Of a stretch of 64,000 bases of DNA, positions 8,575 through 17,497 are shown piece after piece. The stretch lies in the NCBI GenBank assembly GCA_903896615.1, contig CAITYM010000172.1:1-64000 (forward strand), given 5' to 3'. The notes beneath the pieces are model-generated. The model made no database searches. It was not told the DNA's origin and saw only the letters and a list, made by a program, of their open reading frames with translations. The stretch's first letter is position 1. Each line of letters begins with the position of its first letter. A program made the position numbers and the translations under genes. This DNA comes from an uncultured Burkholderiales bacterium (GTDB lineage: Bacteria; Pseudomonadota; Gammaproteobacteria; Burkholderiales; Burkholderiaceae_C).

Positions 8575-8827
8575 ATTTGTGTTATTTTTAAATTTATGTA
8601 CTTAATTACTAATATTAATTATTTTGATGTAAAAATTTTATCGAATTTTCGAATGCGATTTAAATATCAAAATATGTCGAACTAACGAATATTTATTTTA
8701 TCTCACTATATGTTCCCTCTGTAGTAATCGAATTAGACAATTAAATAAAAAATATTTTTTCCGTTAATCTGTGTATCGTAATATTTTTTAAAACTTATTC
8801 ATTGCTGGAGCCGCCGGTAAGCTTAAG
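8575..8827. other. AT-rich intergenic region, no gene seen
   Basis: About 250 very AT-rich bases between two minus-strand genes. It must contain the promoter of the globin-like gene (reading leftwards). A near-palindrome TCGAATTTTCGA occurs at 8641-8652. I see no coding frame, tRNA or convincing terminator. Confidence 0.5.
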
Positions 8828-9793
8828 TCATTCAAGCGAAATATTTGAGTTTTTAATTATCCCAGAATATCGTTTGATGTCTTGTTCACTTGCTTTAACT
8901 ACATCTGCTGGACTTCCTATCCAGGGTTCAAGACCAAATACAGAGAGCTTGTCTTTAGTCTCTTGGTCGCCAAGTGCTTTGTTAATGCTTTGATTTATTT
9001 TTTCTGCTGTGGACTTTGGAATTCCTTTGGGACCAAATACCGCAACCCAGGTTCGTAATTCAAATCCAGAAATATTGATGGCCTCAGTAACAGTTGGAAT
9101 TTCTGCATATCCCGCCATTCGTTGTGACCCCGCGTAAGCAAGAAAACGTACTTTTTTAGCTTGATACAGAGCGCTTACAGTTGCTGCAGTACCAAACGCC
9201 CAGTCTATCTCTCCCGAAGATACCGCTGTATAAAGCATTGGCATTTCTTTGAATGGAACGTGGGTCATTTGAGTTTTAGTGGCGCCCTCAAGCATTGCAG
9301 CTCCGAGGTGACCTACACTACCTATTCCCCAGCTACCATATGTCATACGGCCGTTCTTTTCTTTGGCTGCTGCAATTAATTCATTTAGCGTTTTAAAAGG
9401 GGAGTTCATCCCGACTACTACAAAAAATTTAGTCGTATAAAGAGTAGATATTGGATCAAAATCAGAATTTGGATCAAAAGGCATTTGCTTATAAAGCAGT
9501 GGTTGAAGGGCAATATGAGTAGTATCTAAAGCTGCTAAGGTGTATCCATCTGGCACTGCTCTTTTAATATCTGTTTCAGCTAACCAGCCATTTGCTCCGG
9601 GTTTGTTATCAATCATAACTTGTTGGCCCCAGTCCTTCGAGATTTTGTCACCAACTATTCGCATAACCATATCTGGCCCACTCCCTGCCGAAAAAGGTAT
9701 GACTACGCGTGTAGATTTTTGTGGATAACCCTGTGCCCACGCCATAATTGGAAAAAGAAGTACTATTAATGCTTTTAGGGTTATTGATTTCAT
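8828..9793 (-). CDS. Bug/TctC-family receptor
   Basis: A 321-residue periplasmic receptor of the TctC family with a clean signal peptide (LKALIVLLFPIMAWAQG). Family motifs are YPQKSTRVVIPFSAGSGPD, the NKPGANGWLA loop and SWGIGSVGHLGA. It is divergent from the FAD monooxygenase at 9956 across 162 bases, suggesting co-regulation: uptake of an aromatic acid by this receptor and its hydroxylation by the monooxygenase. No cognate TctAB genes are in the window. Confidence 0.9.
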   Translation of the reverse strand: MKSITLKALIVLLFPIMAWAQGYPQKSTRVVIPFSAGSGPDMVMRIVGDKISKDWGQQVMIDNKPGANGWLAETDIKRAVPDGYTLAALDTTHIALQPLLYKQMPFDPNSDFDPISTLYTTKFFVVVGMNSPFKTLNELIAAAKEKNGRMTYGSWGIGSVGHLGAAMLEGATKTQMTHVPFKEMPMLYTAVSSGEIDWAFGTAATVSALYQAKKVRFLAYAGSQRMAGYAEIPTVTEAINISGFELRTWVAVFGPKGIPKSTAEKINQSINKALGDQETKDKLSVFGLEPWIGSPADVVKASEQDIKRYSGIIKNSNISLE

Positions 9794-9955
9794 TTTTCGA
9801 TTAGTTGGTTTGTTTTTACGGTTATCGTTTTATTGCAAAATGTTACACTGACTACTTTAAAATTAATTAGACTTTTGATTGTTATTAAATAATTCAGCTA
9901 GAAATTTTAAATCTTTTAAACCCTTTAATTTAACTTAATTTCAAGCACATTTACC

Positions 9956-11617
9956 ATGATAGAAACCCCAATAGTCATAGTGGGCGGCGGCCCTAGTGGT
10001 CTAATGCTAGCAAATGAGCTTGGGATCCGCGGTGTTCCTGCTTTGCTTGTAGATGCCAAACCTTCTACTGCATTTAACCCACAGGCAAATGCAACCCAGG
10101 CCCGTACGATGGAGTATTTTCGACGACTTGGATTTGCTAGTGAAATTAGGAAACTAGGGCTTCCCCCTGATCATCCGACTGACATAGCGTATCTTACCCG
10201 CTTAAGTACTTATGAACTTGCTCGTCTGTCTCTCCCGACGTCTGCGCAATCAGCATTAAAAGTTCGAAGCATGGGGGGTTCTTGGAGTGCCGCGGAGTTG
10301 CCACACCGAATTTCACAAAAATACGTTGAGCCTGTTCTCAAAAAACATGCGGAAAAATGGAAAACCAACGATATCCGATTCGCTTGGAAACTTAATCGAT
10401 ATGAGCGTTTTTCTGATCATATTAAGGTGTGGATACAACCAATCGATAACTCTACTGAGGAATTGGAAGTAAGAACGCAATATCTAATTGGTGCTGATGG
10501 TGCTAGAAGTCAAATTCGGCAAAGTCTCGGAATATCATACGTCGGCGACACCGGAGTTAAGCGCGGATTCATGGGGGGACAAATGTTTGCGGTTTACTTC
10601 AAATCGGAAACACTTTATGACAAAATTCCTCACCCTCGCTGTTGGATGTATGTAACTGTAAATGCGCAACGTCGTTCGTTACTTTTATCTGTTAACGGAG
10701 CAAATGAATTTGCTTTTCATGCCGCCATACATGAAGGGGAGTCTGCTGACGATTGGACAAAAGATGACGCCTATTCTGTTTTGACTCAAGCAATTGGCTG
10801 TGAAATCGATGCTGAGATTTTGTCATTTCTGACCTGGACTGCTGGGCACTCTTTATATACAGAGAAAATGTCGGATGATCGTGTATTTATTATGGGCGAC
10901 GCAGCTCATTTGTTCACACCAACAGGAGGTCTTGGTTATAACACAGCAGTGGAGGATGCGGTTAATTTAGGATGGAAATTAGCAAGCGTTGTCAAAGGTA
11001 ATTCACCTAAAGAACTTTTGGAAACCTATACGATTGAACGATCCCCAATTGCTAAAAGAAATACCACTTATGCAAAAAGATTCGCTGACTCAGTTGGTTT
11101 ATTTGAGGTTAGTGACGATTTTGAAATGGATAATGCAAAGGGCGTTTCAGATCGATTGAGGGCAAGTGAGTACTTTAATGCACATGTTAGGCTTGAATTT
11201 AATATACCTGGAGTTACTTTTGGCAGCCGTTACGATCGTTCACCAATAATATTAGGAGAGTCTGGTGCTTTGCCTCCAGACGAACCTAACACTTACAACC
11301 CATTTGCAGGCCCTGGGGGCAGGCCTCCACATTTTTGGATTAACGATGAGTTATCTTTATTTGACACCTTTGGTCAAGATTGGACGCTCCTATGTACTGG
11401 ACAGGATATTCAGCCACATAAAAATTTTATTGAAGCAGCGTCTCGGCGTGGAATTAACTTAAAAGTAATACACCACACTCAAATTGAAATATTAAATTTA
11501 TACGAAGCTTCATTAATCTTAATACGGCCCGACCAAATAGTTGCATGGAGGGGTAATAATGACGATCATGCTATTGATATCATTGATCAAGTATTAGGCT
11601 GGAAGTTATCCAAATAG
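9956..11617 (+). CDS. FAD-dependent aromatic-ring monooxygenase (class A, MhpA/TfdB-like)
   Basis: A 553-residue flavoprotein hydroxylase. Visible motifs are the dinucleotide-binding IVGGGPSGLMLANEL at residues 7-21, the FAD/NADPH DG motif in IGADGARSQIR, and FIMGDAAHLFTPTGGLG, where the Asp contacts the FAD ribityl chain. The C-terminal 150 residues form the thioredoxin-like extension of phenol hydroxylase/MhpA-type enzymes (from about DWTLLCTGQD). Such enzymes use NAD(P)H and O2 to hydroxylate phenols or aromatic acids. The substrate cannot be told from sequence. The cytoplasmic location is inferred from the lack of a signal. Confidence 0.88.
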   Translation: MIETPIVIVGGGPSGLMLANELGIRGVPALLVDAKPSTAFNPQANATQARTMEYFRRLGFASEIRKLGLPPDHPTDIAYLTRLSTYELARLSLPTSAQSALKVRSMGGSWSAAELPHRISQKYVEPVLKKHAEKWKTNDIRFAWKLNRYERFSDHIKVWIQPIDNSTEELEVRTQYLIGADGARSQIRQSLGISYVGDTGVKRGFMGGQMFAVYFKSETLYDKIPHPRCWMYVTVNAQRRSLLLSVNGANEFAFHAAIHEGESADDWTKDDAYSVLTQAIGCEIDAEILSFLTWTAGHSLYTEKMSDDRVFIMGDAAHLFTPTGGLGYNTAVEDAVNLGWKLASVVKGNSPKELLETYTIERSPIAKRNTTYAKRFADSVGLFEVSDDFEMDNAKGVSDRLRASEYFNAHVRLEFNIPGVTFGSRYDRSPIILGESGALPPDEPNTYNPFAGPGGRPPHFWINDELSLFDTFGQDWTLLCTGQDIQPHKNFIEAASRRGINLKVIHHTQIEILNLYEASLILIRPDQIVAWRGNNDDHAIDIIDQVLGWKLSK

Positions 11618-11687
11618 GCTCAAAGTTTGATCAAATCTTTGTTCAGAAGATACTGTGGTAATTGAGTAATGATAAGTATTTTGTAAC

Positions 11688-12035
11688 TTATTCATCACTG
11701 ACGATTAAATCGGTTATTTTAAGGTCTAAGCCATTTTTAATATCTAATTTGTTACTCGAACATTCAGGGCATACATCTAATCGATCATTTAGACCGAAAA
11801 TGTGGGTGCAATTCTTACATGTTGCAATTGCTTCGGGCTGAATTATCGTTATCATTGCATGCGCTAGTACCGTTCCTTCCGATAAATTTTCTAAGGCAAA
11901 AGTAAAAGAGTCTATTTCAACACCAGCTAATTTTCCAATAGAGATTGTTATTTTGCGAACGTGATTAAAATTTTCTCTTACCGCAGATTCCTCAACTATT
12001 GATAGAACACTTTGCGCAAGACTTACTTCGTGCAC
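11688..12035 (-). CDS. hypA: Hydrogenase nickel-insertion protein HypA
   Basis: HypA delivers Ni2+ to the large hydrogenase subunit together with HypB. I place the start at a GTG (12033-12035) rather than at an ATG 14 codons upstream. HypA requires an N-terminal Met-His-Glu to bind nickel, and this GTG gives M-H-E-V-S-L-A-Q. A GGAG ribosome-binding sequence lies 7 bases upstream. The zinc-site CxxC pairs are CKNC and CPEC. The gene overlaps the end of the protease gene by 13 bases (12023-12035) and is last in the hox operon. The protein is 115 residues, normal for the family. Confidence 0.92.
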   Translation of the reverse strand: MHEVSLAQSVLSIVEESAVRENFNHVRKITISIGKLAGVEIDSFTFALENLSEGTVLAHAMITIIQPEAIATCKNCTHIFGLNDRLDVCPECSSNKLDIKNGLDLKITDLIVSDE

Positions 12036-12574
12036 GAAGAATCTCCAGTAATAAAGGGGTACTTTTGAGCTAGCCAAGATATTAATTTATCGAAAGCCAG
12101 ATCTAGATTTTGTAGGGACTTTTTACTTGCCTCCGCCCCAAGTTCAAATTCATATCCCCTTATGCACAAAATATACGCTTCGGGTAAATGAGAGCTTGTA
12201 TTTGACTCTAATTTTGATTCTTTTTCATACTGCTCATCTGCGAAATAACTACTTGCAATACCCATTAACTCGCCAGGTAAAAGAGCATGGGACATAGCTT
12301 TTCGAGCCTGTATGGTGCTTAGGCGGTTGAAAGAGAATGGTTCAGATTCAAGTATTGCTGGTGGCACCCCTGCGTCAATGAATAATGCTAATTCTTGATT
12401 TTGTAAATCGAGTGTATGCTCAATTTGCAACTGAAAATCAGAAATGAATGTAAGAAAATTACCTAAACTGAGCTCTTCGATTTTAGTTTTCAACCTTTCA
12501 ACTAAAAGTGGACCGAGTGCATCATCACCTCTGCTTTCATTGCCAATGCCGAATACAACGCATCTAGGATACAT
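12023..12574 (-). CDS. hoxW: Hydrogenase maturation endopeptidase (HoxW type)
   Basis: A 183-residue HyaD/HybD/HycI-family protease that removes the C-terminal peptide of HoxH after nickel insertion. The N-terminal FGIGNESRGDDALGP carries the metal-sensing acidic residues of the family. It starts 6 bases after the hoxH stop and overlaps the downstream hypA, so translation is coupled. The length is slightly larger than the E. coli proteases, as is usual for HoxW. Its only likely target in this window is HoxH. Confidence 0.9.
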   Translation of the reverse strand: MYPRCVVFGIGNESRGDDALGPLLVERLKTKIEELSLGNFLTFISDFQLQIEHTLDLQNQELALFIDAGVPPAILESEPFSFNRLSTIQARKAMSHALLPGELMGIASSYFADEQYEKESKLESNTSSHLPEAYILCIRGYEFELGAEASKKSLQNLDLAFDKLISWLAQKYPFITGDSSCTK

Positions 12575-12580
12575 TTATTT

Positions 12581-14074
12581 TTATTCTCGGATCAAACTGT
12601 GTATCAAGTTACCTTGTACATCTTGAAGTTCAATTTGCAAGGGCATTTTTCCAAGTGCGTGGGTTGCGCAGGATAAACAAGGATCAAAAGCTCTAATTGC
12701 TACTTCAATATGGTTAAGTAGACCTTCGGTTAGGGTTTGACCATTTAAATAAGTTTTAGCCACGCTTCTAATCGATTCGTTCATAGCTTGATTGTTATGA
12801 GTTGTAGAAACAATCAAATTACACTTAGTAACTAAATCATCTTCCCCAACTTGATAGTGATGTATCAATGTTCCTCGAGGGGCTTCAATTATTCCAACAC
12901 CTTCGCTTCTGCGAGTGCCTGATGTGATGAGGTCCTTGCTTGAAGTGATAGCGGGATTGTATAAAAGTTCTTTTATTATCTCCGCAGCATGGAGCATTTC
13001 TATCATTCTGGCCCAATGAAAGGATAAAGGTTGGTGCCGAGTTTTACTAACTGAACTATTTATAAATATTTTTCTTTGTTTTTCTGCTAATTCTGTCGGC
13101 ATAAATGAGCAATTTTGAACTCTCGCAAGTGGGCCAACTCTGTACCATCCATTTTCTGGGCCTAATTTTTTGAGATATGGAAATTTCATGTAGCTCCAAG
13201 GCTTAACTTGTTCGCTAATCCAGTCTGCGTAATCATTAGGCTCGATATTGTCTGCCCAAATACCTCCGTTACTATCAGTTATCCTCAAGTTACCATCGTA
13301 TAAGTCGAATTCACCGTTTTTATTGTTTTTGCGTGAAACAATCGACATATTTCCACATACATGTTCTCCGAAATTTTTGTAGTTTTCTGGAAGGGAATTA
13401 AATAATGTTTTAGCAAGTTCTACTGCACCTGAACTCCAAGTGATTATTGAATCAATGTCTTTAAGTAAGTAATTTAAGTCTTCAATTGCAAGTGATTTTT
13501 GAACTCCCCCTGGAACATTACCTGTTCCGTGTATTCGTTTACCAGTGGTCATTCGAATTATTTCTTGACCAAATTTTCTGAGCAAAATACCTTGCTTTGC
13601 AGTTTCAGGGTGTTTTAGTGCAACTTCTAAAATATTTCTTTTTTCTAGATCACTTTCGAATCCCAGTAGCAAGTCGGGTAAGCTTAAATGGAAAAAGTGA
13701 AGCGCATGAGACTGAAGTATTTGTGCATAGTGCATCAACCTTCTAATTCCCTCTGCAGTAGGAGTTATCTGGTCTACACCAACAATTTGGTCCATTGCCT
13801 TACTTGCTGCCAAATTATGTGAAACAGGACAAATTCCACATAGTCGTTGAACCATGACGGGGACTTCCCAGTAAGGACGACCTTGAATGAATTTCTCAAA
13901 TCCTCGAAATTCAACTATGTGTAATCGTGCTTGTTGTACCTGCCCGGATTCATCAAGGAGTAATGTTACTTTTCCGTGGCCCTCAACACGAGTTAATGTA
14001 TCAATGGCTACGCGGCGAAGTCCTTGCGGATTACTCGCTGTTTCAAGTTCAAATTTGGGAGCTGAATTAGTCAT
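12581..14074 (-). CDS. hoxH: NAD-reducing hydrogenase large subunit HoxH
   Basis: A 497-residue [NiFe] catalytic subunit. The N-terminal ligand motif is RLCGICPVSH (CxxC), and the C-terminal one is DPCLSCATH. The 25 residues after that His (ALGKMPLQ onward) are the extension removed by HoxW. RVEGHGKVTL near the N-terminus is also diagnostic. It oxidises H2 in the HoxFUYH complex in the cytoplasm, delivering electrons to NAD+. The ATG overlaps the end of hoxY by 8 bases. All ligand cysteines are present, so the enzyme appears intact. Confidence 0.95.
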   Translation of the reverse strand: MTNSAPKFELETASNPQGLRRVAIDTLTRVEGHGKVTLLLDESGQVQQARLHIVEFRGFEKFIQGRPYWEVPVMVQRLCGICPVSHNLAASKAMDQIVGVDQITPTAEGIRRLMHYAQILQSHALHFFHLSLPDLLLGFESDLEKRNILEVALKHPETAKQGILLRKFGQEIIRMTTGKRIHGTGNVPGGVQKSLAIEDLNYLLKDIDSIITWSSGAVELAKTLFNSLPENYKNFGEHVCGNMSIVSRKNNKNGEFDLYDGNLRITDSNGGIWADNIEPNDYADWISEQVKPWSYMKFPYLKKLGPENGWYRVGPLARVQNCSFMPTELAEKQRKIFINSSVSKTRHQPLSFHWARMIEMLHAAEIIKELLYNPAITSSKDLITSGTRRSEGVGIIEAPRGTLIHHYQVGEDDLVTKCNLIVSTTHNNQAMNESIRSVAKTYLNGQTLTEGLLNHIEVAIRAFDPCLSCATHALGKMPLQIELQDVQGNLIHSLIRE

Positions 14075-14609
14075 AATGAATTAAATTACTAGGTATTAAA
14101 CCAGATTTACCCTCTAATACGCTTTGTAATGCGGCCCAAATAGTATCGGCAGATGGGGGGCAGCCTGGAATAAACACATCGATATGTACGACGTCGTGAA
14201 GTGGATGAACGGAATTTAATGGTAAGGGTAGCTCTGGATCATTTGGAATCTGTCCATTTTCAAAGCCTGGATCTGTCAAATAAACTTCGTTAAAAATATC
14301 TATCAATGGGATGTGATTGCGTTGAGCGGGTAGTCCACCGTTGATTGCACAAGCACCTAGTGATATTAGGACTTTACATTTTGAGCGAAACTCTCTAAGT
14401 ACATGTACATTTTCTGAATTACAGAGTCCGCCCTCAATTAGGCCAACTTCGCAATAATCAAGATTTTTGATGTCAGTTAAGGGACTACGTCTTAATTCAA
14501 CATGTTCAAAGAATTCAAGAATTCTTTCATCTATGTCAAGAAATGACATATGACATCCAAAACATCCTCCAAGTGAAGCTGTAGCTAGCCTGATTTTGGG
14601 TGAGATCAT
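14067..14609 (-). CDS. hoxY: NAD-reducing hydrogenase small subunit HoxY
   Basis: A 180-residue small subunit carrying the proximal [4Fe-4S] cluster. Cluster cysteines are visible in LGGCFGCHMSF, in SLGACAINGG and in FIPGCPPSAD. It is short because, like other HoxY proteins, it lacks the C-terminal multi-cluster domain of membrane-bound uptake hydrogenases and has no Tat signal, in keeping with a cytoplasmic enzyme. It abuts hoxU (no gap) and overlaps hoxH. Confidence 0.94.
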   Translation of the reverse strand: MISPKIRLATASLGGCFGCHMSFLDIDERILEFFEHVELRRSPLTDIKNLDYCEVGLIEGGLCNSENVHVLREFRSKCKVLISLGACAINGGLPAQRNHIPLIDIFNEVYLTDPGFENGQIPNDPELPLPLNSVHPLHDVVHIDVFIPGCPPSADTIWAALQSVLEGKSGLIPSNLIHYD

Positions 14610-15347
14610 TTAAGCGTCCTCCCCACTTGTAGAATGCGTCTTTAATGGAGTTATATCGCTACTCCTTTGTCCAATAGGATTTTTAAATCCTGTGCCTTTA
14701 TGGAGAATGGCGCCAACTGGACATATGTTTGCAGCATAGTCGCTTGAGGAAAAATCTGTATCACCCAGTCGCCCCGATGGACTGTTAACGCTCAGAGTTG
14801 TTTTCGCTCCCCGCTGTGCTAACCCAAAGATGTTTTTGCAATCAATCTCCCTACTAGCTCGGACACATAACGAGCAGAATATACACCGGTTATGGTCTAT
14901 TAACATATCCACATGGGAGGCATCAACTTCTCTTATTGGAAAATTCGGAGAGAAATGGGGGGAGACCATTCCCAATTCGTAAGCAGTAGTTTGGAGTAAG
15001 CAGTCTCCACTTTTTTCGCAAGAAGGACAGAAATGATTCCCCTCTGTGAAAAGCATTTGTACTAAGACTCGCCGGTCATGATTGAGTTCAACCGTGTCGG
15101 ATTCTATCTTAGCATTGGGTGTTACGGGGGTTGTACAGGCGCAGCTTGAATGTCCGTTAATATTAACAATGCATACCCTGCATGATCCATGAGGTTTGAA
15201 TTTTTTGTTATAACAAAGATGAGGAATATATATATCAGCCTGTGACGCTGCTTCCAAAATAGTTTGACCTTCAGTGTATTTAATCTCCTTACCGTCAATG
15301 TAGCAATTTTGAGTTGAAGGAATGTTCGTAATGTTTGAGGTACTCAA
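14610..15347 (-). CDS. hoxU: NAD-reducing hydrogenase diaphorase subunit HoxU
   Basis: A 245-residue iron-sulfur subunit homologous to the N-terminus of NuoG. The [2Fe-2S] cysteines are in HLCYNKKFKPHGSCRVC, a His/Cys motif follows in GNHFCPSCEKSGDC, and ferredoxin-like cysteines occur in NRCIFCSLCVRASREIDC and the later NICPVGAI. It carries electrons between HoxY and HoxF. Its ATG overlaps the hoxF stop (ATGA). It is of normal length. Confidence 0.94.
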   Translation of the reverse strand: MSTSNITNIPSTQNCYIDGKEIKYTEGQTILEAASQADIYIPHLCYNKKFKPHGSCRVCIVNINGHSSCACTTPVTPNAKIESDTVELNHDRRVLVQMLFTEGNHFCPSCEKSGDCLLQTTAYELGMVSPHFSPNFPIREVDASHVDMLIDHNRCIFCSLCVRASREIDCKNIFGLAQRGAKTTLSVNSPSGRLGDTDFSSSDYAANICPVGAILHKGTGFKNPIGQRSSDITPLKTHSTSGEDA

Positions 15348-17197
15348 ATCGATTCTCCCGATTTGTGTGAGGTTGAGGTAGTTGAATTAGTCTTTTCCAG
15401 ATGTGCATACTCATCATTTCGTTGAGTCATTTTGCGAGCTTGACTCAGGGCGGCATCTAGATCAAAAGCCGGATTGAATTCATCATGCTTAATCAATGGC
15501 TGATATGCTTGTGGGAACTTATGAAGTGTGTCCAAAAGTGGCTTACAGATAGCTTGCCCCAAACCACAATGACTTGTTTTGTGCACTAAAAGGCTTAGTT
15601 GTTTTATTTCATCGATGTCTATTTGAGATCCGTATCCTTTAGCAAGCTTATCCATTTGGTGGGTGAGAATGTGCGATCCAACGCGACAAGGCGTGCAAAA
15701 TCCGCAACTCTCATGAGCAAAGAAATGAGTGAATTGGCGGGCTATTTCGAAAACGTTTCGAGATTTATCAAATATCATGAATGAACCTGCAGTGGGCAAG
15801 TCCTCGAAACCGATAACCCTATGGAATTCACTCTCATTTAATGTGATGCCACATGGCCCACTAATTTGAACGCAATTTGTATGCTGTGCGCCGCAAGCAA
15901 TCAAAATCTCCTTTACCGAGGTTCCGAATGCAAATTCATAAATTCCAGGTTTCGTGCAATCTCCACTAACACTAATTAACTTAGTACCACTAGATTTTTC
16001 TGTTCCAAATGACTTAAACCACTCCGGTCCTCTGTTTGCAATAAGTGCTGCACAGCAAAAGGTCTCTACGTTGTTGACAATAGTTGGTTGTCCGAGATAG
16101 CCCTCTGTTACAGGGAAGGGGGGGCGTATCCTGGGTGTTCCGCGCTTACCCTCAAGAGATTCGATTAATGCAGTTTCCTCGCCGCAGACATATGCTCCTG
16201 CGCCAAGTCGTATTTCTATATCGAAACCATCGGGTACAAAATCCCTGGTTGAATCTTTACCCAGTAATCCTGTTTGTCTACGATTGTTCAAAGCCAACTC
16301 TAATTGGGGCTTTAGGTACTTATATTCATTGCGAAGGTAGATAAATCCAAATTTCGCACCTACTATCTGTGCCGCTAAAGTCATCCCTTCTATGAGCAAA
16401 TCTGCTTTTAAATCTAATAGCACTCTATCTTTAAAAGTGCCAGGTTCACCCTCGTCGGCGTTACAAACAATGACTCTTCCCTGACCAGAGTGTAATGGGG
16501 CGTCTTTGCAAGATTGCCATTTGCTAGCAGTTGGAAAACCGGCACCGCCCCTGCCTCGCAAGTGACTTGATGCTAAATTTTCAAGGGCAGTTTTAGGTCC
16601 CACTTTGTGAGCTGCACGGAGTGCAGATCCGGGCTCAAGCGTCGATTCAAGAAGTGGTCCTTTTTTGTGTATATTATTTTCGACTGAAAACCAAGCCTTT
16701 GGCCATTCTTTTAGGGGCTTATTTTGCATAATAAGCTTAGATATGGCTTTAATACGATCAGTACTGAGATTTGTAATTGGAATTTCATTGACCAAAAGTG
16801 CGGGCCCTTGGTCGCACATACCCGTACAAGATGTTGTGCCAATACTGACGAGGTCATCCATGGGGCTGTGTCCCTTCTCAACCCATAACTCTTTTTTTAG
16901 TTGAGTGGCAAAATGGAGACTTCCCTGGTGCCTATCAGTGATGTTATCGGAAAATAAAATATTAAACCGACCCACAGGCTTTAAATTAAAGAAGCTATAA
17001 AAACTAGCTACGCCATAAACTTTTGTATAAGGAAGACCAAGTTCATCTCCTACTTGCGTCAATATTTCTGGAGAGAGCCACTGGTACTCGTCCTGTAGAT
17101 CATGGAGTATTTCTAGAAGTCGCTCTTGCAAGTGCCTGTGGTGTTGAACTATCGATTTGACTTTAGTTGTATTCAAAAATAATCCTGAGGATGACAA
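15344..17197 (-). CDS. hoxF: NAD-reducing hydrogenase diaphorase subunit HoxF
   Basis: A 617-residue fusion of a NuoE-like N-terminal domain (about 1-170) and a NuoF-like FMN/NAD-binding domain. FMN/NAD motifs are RGRGGAGFPTASKW and GAGAYVCGEETALIESLEG; the [4Fe-4S] site is ESCGFCTPCRVG plus SHCGLGQ. In the NuoE part only one cysteine pair is seen (SCTGMC); the first pair is missing, so the [2Fe-2S] cluster there may be absent. The assigned start is TTG without a clear ribosome-binding site. A second TTG at 17176 has AGGA six bases upstream and may be the real start. It is first gene of hoxFUYHW-hypA. Confidence 0.92.
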   Translation of the reverse strand: MSSSGLFLNTTKVKSIVQHHRHLQERLLEILHDLQDEYQWLSPEILTQVGDELGLPYTKVYGVASFYSFFNLKPVGRFNILFSDNITDRHQGSLHFATQLKKELWVEKGHSPMDDLVSIGTTSCTGMCDQGPALLVNEIPITNLSTDRIKAISKLIMQNKPLKEWPKAWFSVENNIHKKGPLLESTLEPGSALRAAHKVGPKTALENLASSHLRGRGGAGFPTASKWQSCKDAPLHSGQGRVIVCNADEGEPGTFKDRVLLDLKADLLIEGMTLAAQIVGAKFGFIYLRNEYKYLKPQLELALNNRRQTGLLGKDSTRDFVPDGFDIEIRLGAGAYVCGEETALIESLEGKRGTPRIRPPFPVTEGYLGQPTIVNNVETFCCAALIANRGPEWFKSFGTEKSSGTKLISVSGDCTKPGIYEFAFGTSVKEILIACGAQHTNCVQISGPCGITLNESEFHRVIGFEDLPTAGSFMIFDKSRNVFEIARQFTHFFAHESCGFCTPCRVGSHILTHQMDKLAKGYGSQIDIDEIKQLSLLVHKTSHCGLGQAICKPLLDTLHKFPQAYQPLIKHDEFNPAFDLDAALSQARKMTQRNDEYAHLEKTNSTTSTSHKSGESI

Positions 17198-17497
17198 GAC
17201 TGAAGATTATGTTATCTTATCTTAATTATTCAAAATTCACAAAATATTCAAATGAAAGTGCCTCAAGGAGAGGCTATTAGGGACTTTATGCGCTTTTATT
17301 GTCTAATTGATCTTTAAGAGTGAATTGACTTAGGTCAAGGGCTCCTTATTTTGACTGAAACTTTAACGGATAATCTATAAAATGTGCATTTTTTCAGGCT
17401 GATTTATAATAGGCAATAGATATCTTGGGGCACTACAGCGTAGCCAGACTATGTTTCTTTTAATGCTTAGTTAATCAATATATAAGGATTACTCCTC
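17198..17497. promoter_or_regulatory. Divergent hox/hyp promoter region
   Basis: This 300-base region separates hoxF (leftwards) from hypB (rightwards) and must hold both promoters. It contains the FNR-type palindrome described separately. A TTGACT at 17351-17356 followed 19 bases later by TATAAA (17376-17381) is a possible but loosely spaced sigma-70 promoter for hypB. No open frame or RNA gene is evident. Confidence 0.6.
17325..17338. promoter_or_regulatory. FNR/FixK-type palindrome
   Basis: The sequence TTGACTTAGGTCAA is a perfect inverted repeat of the form TTGAC-N4-GTCAA. It fits TTGA-N6-TCAA, the consensus shared by Fnr, FixK and Anr sites. It is centred between the divergent hoxF and hypB genes, 140 to 170 bases from each start, so an oxygen- or redox-responsive CRP/FNR-family protein could act on both operons. 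No such regulator gene is in the window. Assignment is by motif only. Confidence 0.55.

Noticed and set aside
12036..12077. Upstream ATG start (12077) for HypA
   Set aside because: It would bury the essential N-terminal Met-His-Glu nickel ligand; the GTG at 12035 restores it and has its own GGAG site.
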